This document shows, in pieces, positions 4,220 to 8,305 of a DNA stretch of 8,305 nucleotides. The stretch's first letter is position 1; each line of letters opens with the position of its first letter. The notes under the pieces are model-generated. The model searched no databases. It worked only from the letters and a program-made list of their open reading frames with translations, and was not told the origin of the DNA. The position numbers were made by a program, and so were the translations under genes. Source of the DNA: Desulfobulbaceae bacterium (GTDB lineage Bacteria > Desulfobacterota > Desulfobulbia > Desulfobulbales > SURF-16); assembly GCA_021160685.1 (NCBI GenBank), contig JAGHCC010000286.1:1-8305 (forward strand), written 5' to 3'.

Positions 4220-5591
4220 AAATAAGCCGCCTTCAACAGATCTGAGTCATGTCCGCGCCCGTGTTCATGAGAAGCAAGAGGATTATCGTGGCTATGGTTT
4301 TTCAAAACGGCAGGACGATATCCTGAAGATTTTTTTTGATCTGGCCCAGGAATATGATTCCCTGGAAGATTTTTACCGCACCTGTGTAACGGTGCCTGGG
4401 CTCTGTCTGGATCTCGATGTCCGTCTTTATCTTTTTAACCGAAAATTGCAGAAGATGGAACTGGTCTGTGACAGTATGAACGGATTTGCTGCTGTTTGGC
4501 AGCCTGCTCCAGAACCCGTGCGTCCCGAACTTACACCGTACCGGGTCGGCAATTCCTATTTTTTTCCTGTTTTAAAGAAAAATTGTTTCCCGGAAGAGAA
4601 GGAGAAAAGGAGATATCGCTGTTTGTCAGGCCTCCTGGAGGTTCTGACAAACGACGGAGACCTTTCCGAAAAGAATCAACTCTTTTTTACTAAATATGCC
4701 GGCCGTATCGCCTTCAGGCTCCATAACCGGGTGATTGCCCAGCAGAATATCGATCATCTTAAGTTTATCAACAATCTGGTCCGGGATATTGAGCATAATG
4801 TCATTATTCCGAATATGTATTTTCGTTACCTGTTTAATCAGTTGCGCAAAAAAATCAGGGATCTCGGTGAACTGAAAGAGACTGTTTTGTTGATGAAAGA
4901 GAATTTGAACCTGGAGGGGGAAGAATGTCAGGGGGTGTTGAACAGGATATCGAAACTGCACCAGGATCTGCTTGAATATCACGAAGAGGTGCAGAAGCAG
5001 CATGCTAATCTGAGCCTTTTTCTGGAGAGTCTCTTCAGGAAAGATCATTTTGCCAAAGGCCGTCTGGTTTTGCGACCGAAAAAATGTCTGGTGGAAAAAG
5101 CGATCATCGGCCCACAACTGGAATATTATGCTAAGAGGTTCCAGGGCAGGAAGATTGAAATCGTCCGTCCCAGTGATATGCGGGATGAAGAAATTCCTCT
5201 CATGGTTGATATCGGTCTGCTGGCCCAGGTCTATGCCAATCTGTTTTCCAACGCGGTAAAATATACCGGTGAAGTGGTCGGCTTGAACGGCAGGATAAAG
5301 AAAAAAATGGCCTATGGCCGACACTATATGCCCGACGCCTTTGGATCTGGAATTGCAGGTGTTAAATTTAATGTTTTCACCACCGGTCCCCATCTCAGTG
5401 ACGAGGACGGAGAAAATATTTTCTCCGAGGGCTACCGGGCGGCCGGCAGTTCCTCCCAGTCCGGCAGCGGTCATGGTCTCAATTTTATTAAGCATGTGAT
5501 TGAAATCCACGGCGGCCGGGTTGGTTACGAGTCAACTCATGGGGGGAATAACTTTTATTTTATTCTCCCTCTGCCGGAGAAGGATGACTGA
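4212..5591 (+). CDS. Soluble sensor histidine kinase, GAF-like plus HATPase_c, with atypical G1 box
   Basis: A cytoplasmic kinase of 459 residues when started at the ATG at 4212; GTG/ATG at 4179/4182 would add 10-11 residues. I prefer 4212 because it overlaps the pyrR stop and follows AGGG, though that signal is weak. Residues about 35-185 look like a GAF-type sensory domain and there is no membrane segment. A helical region follows with a candidate phospho-accepting His195 in RDIEHNVIIPN, then long helices (about 210-280) with an acidic/Leu-rich character. The ATP-binding domain shows an N-box NLFSNAVKYT (343 onward), an F-box-like IFSEGYR (403-409) and a G2-like SGSGHGLNFIKH (417-428). The G1 motif reads FTTGPHLS instead of D.GPGI, so the adenine-contacting Asp and second Gly are replaced. 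It is probably cotranscribed with pyrR. No response regulator follows; the next gene is convergent, 13 bases away. Signal and partner are unknown. Confidence 0.83.
   Translation: MPENKPPSTDLSHVRARVHEKQEDYRGYGFSKRQDDILKIFFDLAQEYDSLEDFYRTCVTVPGLCLDLDVRLYLFNRKLQKMELVCDSMNGFAAVWQPAPEPVRPELTPYRVGNSYFFPVLKKNCFPEEKEKRRYRCLSGLLEVLTNDGDLSEKNQLFFTKYAGRIAFRLHNRVIAQQNIDHLKFINNLVRDIEHNVIIPNMYFRYLFNQLRKKIRDLGELKETVLLMKENLNLEGEECQGVLNRISKLHQDLLEYHEEVQKQHANLSLFLESLFRKDHFAKGRLVLRPKKCLVEKAIIGPQLEYYAKRFQGRKIEIVRPSDMRDEEIPLMVDIGLLAQVYANLFSNAVKYTGEVVGLNGRIKKKMAYGRHYMPDAFGSGIAGVKFNVFTTGPHLSDEDGENIFSEGYRAAGSSSQSGSGHGLNFIKHVIEIHGGRVGYESTHGGNNFYFILPLPEKDD
5408..5427. repeat. 20-bp perfect palindrome inside the kinase gene
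   Basis: The half-site CGGAGAAAAT (5408-5417) is followed at once by its exact complement ATTTTCTCCG (5418-5427). It encodes the GENIFSE part of the F-box. A perfect palindrome of this length is expected less than once in a hundred windows of this size by simple base-frequency reasoning. It may still be an accident of the coding sequence. With no spacer it could act as a dimeric protein site, or as an mRNA hairpin after melting of the centre. Confidence 0.6.
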
Positions 5592-5604
5592 TCTTGTGGT
5601 CTGC

Positions 5605-6822
5605 TCAGCCCGCAGCCTTGATCTGCCTGGCCAGCTTCCTGCTGCTTTTAGCTGCTAAATTGAGCACATCTTCGCTCGGCGCACCTTGCCATTCTACCGG
5701 ATCAAGAAAATCCCATTTCAATTTTTCAGTTAAGATTTGAAGTTCGCGTTGTGCACCCCCTGACCAGCCAAAAGAGCCGAAACGCAGCACTTTTTTGCCG
5801 CAGACCTTTTTTCGACCAAACATATCAAGAACCCATGCCATTGGCGGAAACATACGATATTCATAGGTGGGCATGCCCACAATAAGACCGGATGATTTCC
5901 AGGCGGAGGCCAGAATGAAACCGACATGGTCATCAGGCACCCGATGCACATGGACAGGTACGCCCTCACTGCGCACTCCCTGGACCATGACGTTGACTAA
6001 CCGTTCCGTATTGCCGTACATGCTCGACCAGATAACGGTTACTTCCGGTTCGGCCGGACCATTCATGTAGCGGGCAAAGCGTAAATAGGCGTCGATAATT
6101 TCCCTTGGGTTTTCCCGCCAGACAATGCCATGGGAGGGTGCTATCATCTTGATGTCCAGACCATCGAGGCGGTCAATCGCCTTTTTAACAAACATTGAAA
6201 ACCCGCCGATGATATTGGCGTAGTAACGTAACGCCTCCCGCATAAAAAAATCATGCTGTTCAGAGGAGAGCTGGTCATCAAAAATGACATCGGTGATAGC
6301 GCCATAGGAGCCAAAGGCGTCGCAGGTAAAGAGAATCCCCGAACTCTGTTCAAAGGTCAGCATGGTTTCCGGCCAGTGGAGATTAGGTGCCTCATAAAAG
6401 GTTAATGCCTTGCCGCCGCCAAGATCCAGGGTATCGCCGGTTTTTATGATATGGACATTTGTTTCTATTCCACAGAATGCCTTGAGAACCGCCGCTCCTT
6501 TTTCGGTGATGTAAAATTGGAGATTCGGATTTCTTTTATAAAATTTGGGGAGCCAGCTGGTGTGATCCGGTTCCATGTGGTTGATAATGAGGTAATCGAT
6601 ATCCTCAATCTGTAGGGGAATGGAATGGAGTTCCTGCTCGAACTCTACGGGTTTCTCTCCAACGTCTTCCACCAGGTCGATGAGTGCGGTTTTCTCACCG
6701 CGCACCACATAGGAATTGATGGAAATTCCATGGGGCATGGGCCACATGCCCTCAAATAACGTGTCATTGTCCAGATTTATGCCGAGTCTATAAATGCCGT
6801 TTGTAATTTCTGTTGCTTTCAT
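5605..6822 (-). CDS. fprA: A-type flavoprotein / flavodiiron protein (FprA, Roo)
   Basis: A 405-residue cytoplasmic flavodiiron protein that reduces O2 to water and/or NO to N2O, usually with electrons from rubredoxin in sulfate reducers. The N-terminal metallo-beta-lactamase domain (about 1-255) carries the di-iron ligands in NHMEPDH (His82, Glu84, Asp86, His87), His149 in LHWPE, Asp168 in CDAFGS and His231 in APSHG. The C-terminal flavodoxin domain (about 260-402) has the FMN phosphate loop SSMYGNTERL (266-275), GMPTYEY (316-322) and GSFGWSGG (349-356). No rubredoxin or flavin-reductase extension is fused, so this is a class A enzyme of normal length. GGAG precedes the ATG by 7 bases. It starts 17 bases after the stop of the upstream sulfur-handling gene, so the pair forms an operon. 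O2 versus NO preference cannot be read from the sequence. No rubredoxin gene is in view. Confidence 0.95.
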   Translation of the reverse strand: MKATEITNGIYRLGINLDNDTLFEGMWPMPHGISINSYVVRGEKTALIDLVEDVGEKPVEFEQELHSIPLQIEDIDYLIINHMEPDHTSWLPKFYKRNPNLQFYITEKGAAVLKAFCGIETNVHIIKTGDTLDLGGGKALTFYEAPNLHWPETMLTFEQSSGILFTCDAFGSYGAITDVIFDDQLSSEQHDFFMREALRYYANIIGGFSMFVKKAIDRLDGLDIKMIAPSHGIVWRENPREIIDAYLRFARYMNGPAEPEVTVIWSSMYGNTERLVNVMVQGVRSEGVPVHVHRVPDDHVGFILASAWKSSGLIVGMPTYEYRMFPPMAWVLDMFGRKKVCGKKVLRFGSFGWSGGAQRELQILTEKLKWDFLDPVEWQGAPSEDVLNLAAKSSRKLARQIKAAG

Positions 6823-6839
6823 TTGGTTACTCCGCTGTA

Positions 6840-8219
6840 TTATTTTATCAAGGGCAGGCCGCTGTTTTTCCAGGCCATTACGCCACCGGCCAAGCTGTGG
6901 ACATGTTCAAATCCTTCTCCCTGGAGGAAGCTGGCAGCAATATTGCCTCGGTAACCGACGCCACAGGTGACAATTACCTCCTCGTCTTTGGCAATGTCCG
7001 GCAGTTCTTTGAGCAAGTTTGTCCATGGGAGGTGAATAGCCCCTTCAATATGTCCGTCCGCCCATTCCGCCGGGGTCCTGACATCAAAAAAGTGATTATA
7101 GTTTTTGTTTTCCAATTTTTTCCTCAGCTGCTCGCTGGAAATCTGCCATAGCTGACCAATAGGATAACCTGCTTCCTGCCAAGCGGCAATACCACCGTAC
7201 AGATAGCCGATGATATTATCATACCCAATGCGGTGCAACTGAATACTCATGGCCTCGTATGCCTCCTTATCGGTGACGATCAGGATAAGTTCGGCATCAG
7301 GGTTTATGACCAATCCTATCCAGTTGGCTGTCTGCAGGGCAAAACCGATGTTAATGGAACCGGGTATATGGACCCCGCCAAAAGCTGCGGTATCCCTGGT
7401 GTCCAGGATAACTGCGCCTCTCTCCTTTTCCGCTTTCACCTGCTGTGGGCTCAGATCCCGAACCATGGGGCATCGTTCGAGCAGTGGAGGGCCATTTTTA
7501 TTGGTATTGATAATATGGCTGAAACTTTTGGGTCGGTCCGGGAAACTCTGCTGCATTTGGAGGGTAAAGTCGTCCTCGGAGAGATTGAGCACCGGGTTGT
7601 GCTTTGTTTCAAAACCGATTGTTGAACTTGATTTGGCACTCATGCCCTTGCCGCAAAGAGATCCTTCACCGTGGGCGGGATAGACCTCCATGTCGATGGG
7701 CAGCTTGCCCAGTTTATTATAAAGGGAGTTGTAAAGATTCGCGGTTTGCTCTGCAATCAGTTTTTCTCCGGCAAGGTCCGGGCGGCCTATGTCACCGACA
7801 AACATGCAGTCGCCGGTCAATACCAGCCACGGATCTTCGCTGCGGCTGAGGTCCGTGACCAGGATTGACATGGAGTCAGGCGTGTGTCCGGGAGTTTTCA
7901 AAAATTCGAGACGGGCATTGCCAAAAGACATGGTTTCCCCCTCCTTCACCTCAGTATGTTCAAAGGTTGCGGGCGTTCCTTCCATGAAACAGATTTCAGC
8001 GCCGGTTCGTGAGTGCAGTTCCATATTTCCGCTGACGTGGTCGGCATGAATATGGGTTTCAAAAATATGTGTGATCTTCATGCCGTTCTGGCGGGCCAGA
8101 TCCAGATATATCTGCATGTCCCGCTTTGGATCGACCACGCAGGCGACCTGAGCCTTGGGGCAACCAATGATGTAGGAAAGGCAGCCCATTCCTTTTACAG
8201 TAACTTGCTTAAAATACAT
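6840..8219 (-). CDS. MBL-fold persulfide dioxygenase-like protein with two rhodanese domains (CstB-like)
   Basis: A 459-residue cytoplasmic protein with three domains. The metallo-beta-lactamase domain (about 1-250) is of the ETHE1/persulfide dioxygenase type: THIHADH (55-61), His112 in PGHT and Asp137 in TGDCMFVGDIGRPD would bind one Fe(II), followed by PAHGEGSLCGKG with Cys189. The first rhodanese domain (about 256-357) has TDKEA (316-320) where the active-site Cys loop should be, so it is catalytically dead. The second (about 359-458) has CGVGYRG with Cys419. Dioxygenase, inactive rhodanese, active rhodanese is the layout of S. aureus CstB, which turns persulfide sulfur into thiosulfate using O2; Cys189 seems to correspond to its essential dioxygenase-domain Cys. 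AGGAGAA lies 6 bases before the ATG. It is the first gene of an operon with fprA, which links sulfane-sulfur oxidation with O2/NO removal. A plain sulfur-transferase or hydrolase role is an alternative. Confidence 0.9.
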   Translation of the reverse strand: MYFKQVTVKGMGCLSYIIGCPKAQVACVVDPKRDMQIYLDLARQNGMKITHIFETHIHADHVSGNMELHSRTGAEICFMEGTPATFEHTEVKEGETMSFGNARLEFLKTPGHTPDSMSILVTDLSRSEDPWLVLTGDCMFVGDIGRPDLAGEKLIAEQTANLYNSLYNKLGKLPIDMEVYPAHGEGSLCGKGMSAKSSSTIGFETKHNPVLNLSEDDFTLQMQQSFPDRPKSFSHIINTNKNGPPLLERCPMVRDLSPQQVKAEKERGAVILDTRDTAAFGGVHIPGSINIGFALQTANWIGLVINPDAELILIVTDKEAYEAMSIQLHRIGYDNIIGYLYGGIAAWQEAGYPIGQLWQISSEQLRKKLENKNYNHFFDVRTPAEWADGHIEGAIHLPWTNLLKELPDIAKDEEVIVTCGVGYRGNIAASFLQGEGFEHVHSLAGGVMAWKNSGLPLIK

Positions 8220-8278
8220 AATTTCTCCTTTAACTATAGGATTTCTGAGTAAAATTGATAGATGATTTTTTGCTAAAA

Positions 8279-8284
8279 ATTATA
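8279..8284 (-). promoter_or_regulatory. Candidate -10 element for the CstB-like/fprA operon
   Basis: The minus strand reads TATAAT here, 59 bases upstream of the ATG at 8219. The matching -35 position falls at the right edge of the window and cannot be judged. A perfect -10 in AT-rich DNA can arise by chance, so support is modest. Confidence 0.4.
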
Positions 8285-8305
8285 GTGACTGACTTAGTTT
8301 TGTAG

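Noticed and set aside
4626..5510. Open frame of 294 residues on the minus strand opposite the kinase gene
   Set aside because: Long, but antisense to a gene with clear kinase motifs and good operon context; no ribosome-binding site or family resemblance was seen.
8255..8270. Possible second FNR-like site (TTGATAGATGATTT) upstream of the CstB-like gene
   Set aside because: Only the left half matches; the right half lacks ATCAA, so it is not distinguishable from AT-rich background.

Overview
The window looks like chromosomal DNA from an anaerobic or oxygen-exposed sulfur-metabolising Gram-negative bacterium. My best inference is a Desulfobacterota lineage such as Desulfobulbales. The basis is the gene set: an octaheme HAO-family cytochrome, a flavodiiron protein, a persulfide-dioxygenase/rhodanese fusion, a Lpp-type outer-membrane lipoprotein, and a PyrR next to an atypical histidine kinase. 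No phage, transposase, CRISPR, tRNA or rRNA gene is visible.

Layout. (1) 1-641 (+): the 3' part of an ErfK/YbiS-type L,D-transpeptidase, cut by the left edge. (2) 642-1026: non-coding DNA carrying nested inverted repeats, in which the motif TAAGGACTTG recurs three times in alternating orientation; it resembles one or two degenerate MITE-like palindromic elements. (3) 1027-1332 (-): a small alanine-rich Braun-type lipoprotein with a 14-residue internal repeat. It is a plausible substrate of the neighbouring transpeptidase. (4) 1333-1838: non-coding, with a possibly folded lpp leader and a strong bidirectional terminator at 1681-1715. (5) 1839-3116 (-): an eight-heme HAO-family periplasmic cytochrome. 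(6) 3117-3664: a long divergent intergenic region with an FNR/HcpR-like palindrome on the cytochrome side and a near-consensus sigma70 promoter on the pyrR side. (7) 3665-5591 (+): pyrR overlapping a soluble GAF-like/histidine-kinase gene. (8) 5605-8219 (-): a two-gene operon transcribed toward the kinase, encoding a CstB-like MBL-rhodanese-rhodanese protein and then the flavodiiron protein FprA.

How the genes may work together. Two themes stand out. One is envelope anchoring: a transpeptidase and a lipoprotein ending in Tyr-Lys lie next to each other in convergent orientation. The other is handling of reactive nitrogen, oxygen and sulfur species: the HAO-family cytochrome (nitrite or hydroxylamine chemistry), FprA (O2 or NO reduction) and the persulfide dioxygenase/rhodanese (O2-dependent persulfide oxidation) would suit a sulfidogen living at an oxic or nitrate-rich boundary. 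The PyrR-kinase pair joins a pyrimidine-type phosphoribosyltransferase to a kinase with an altered ATP-binding G1 box and no response regulator in view. It is the least conventional module here.
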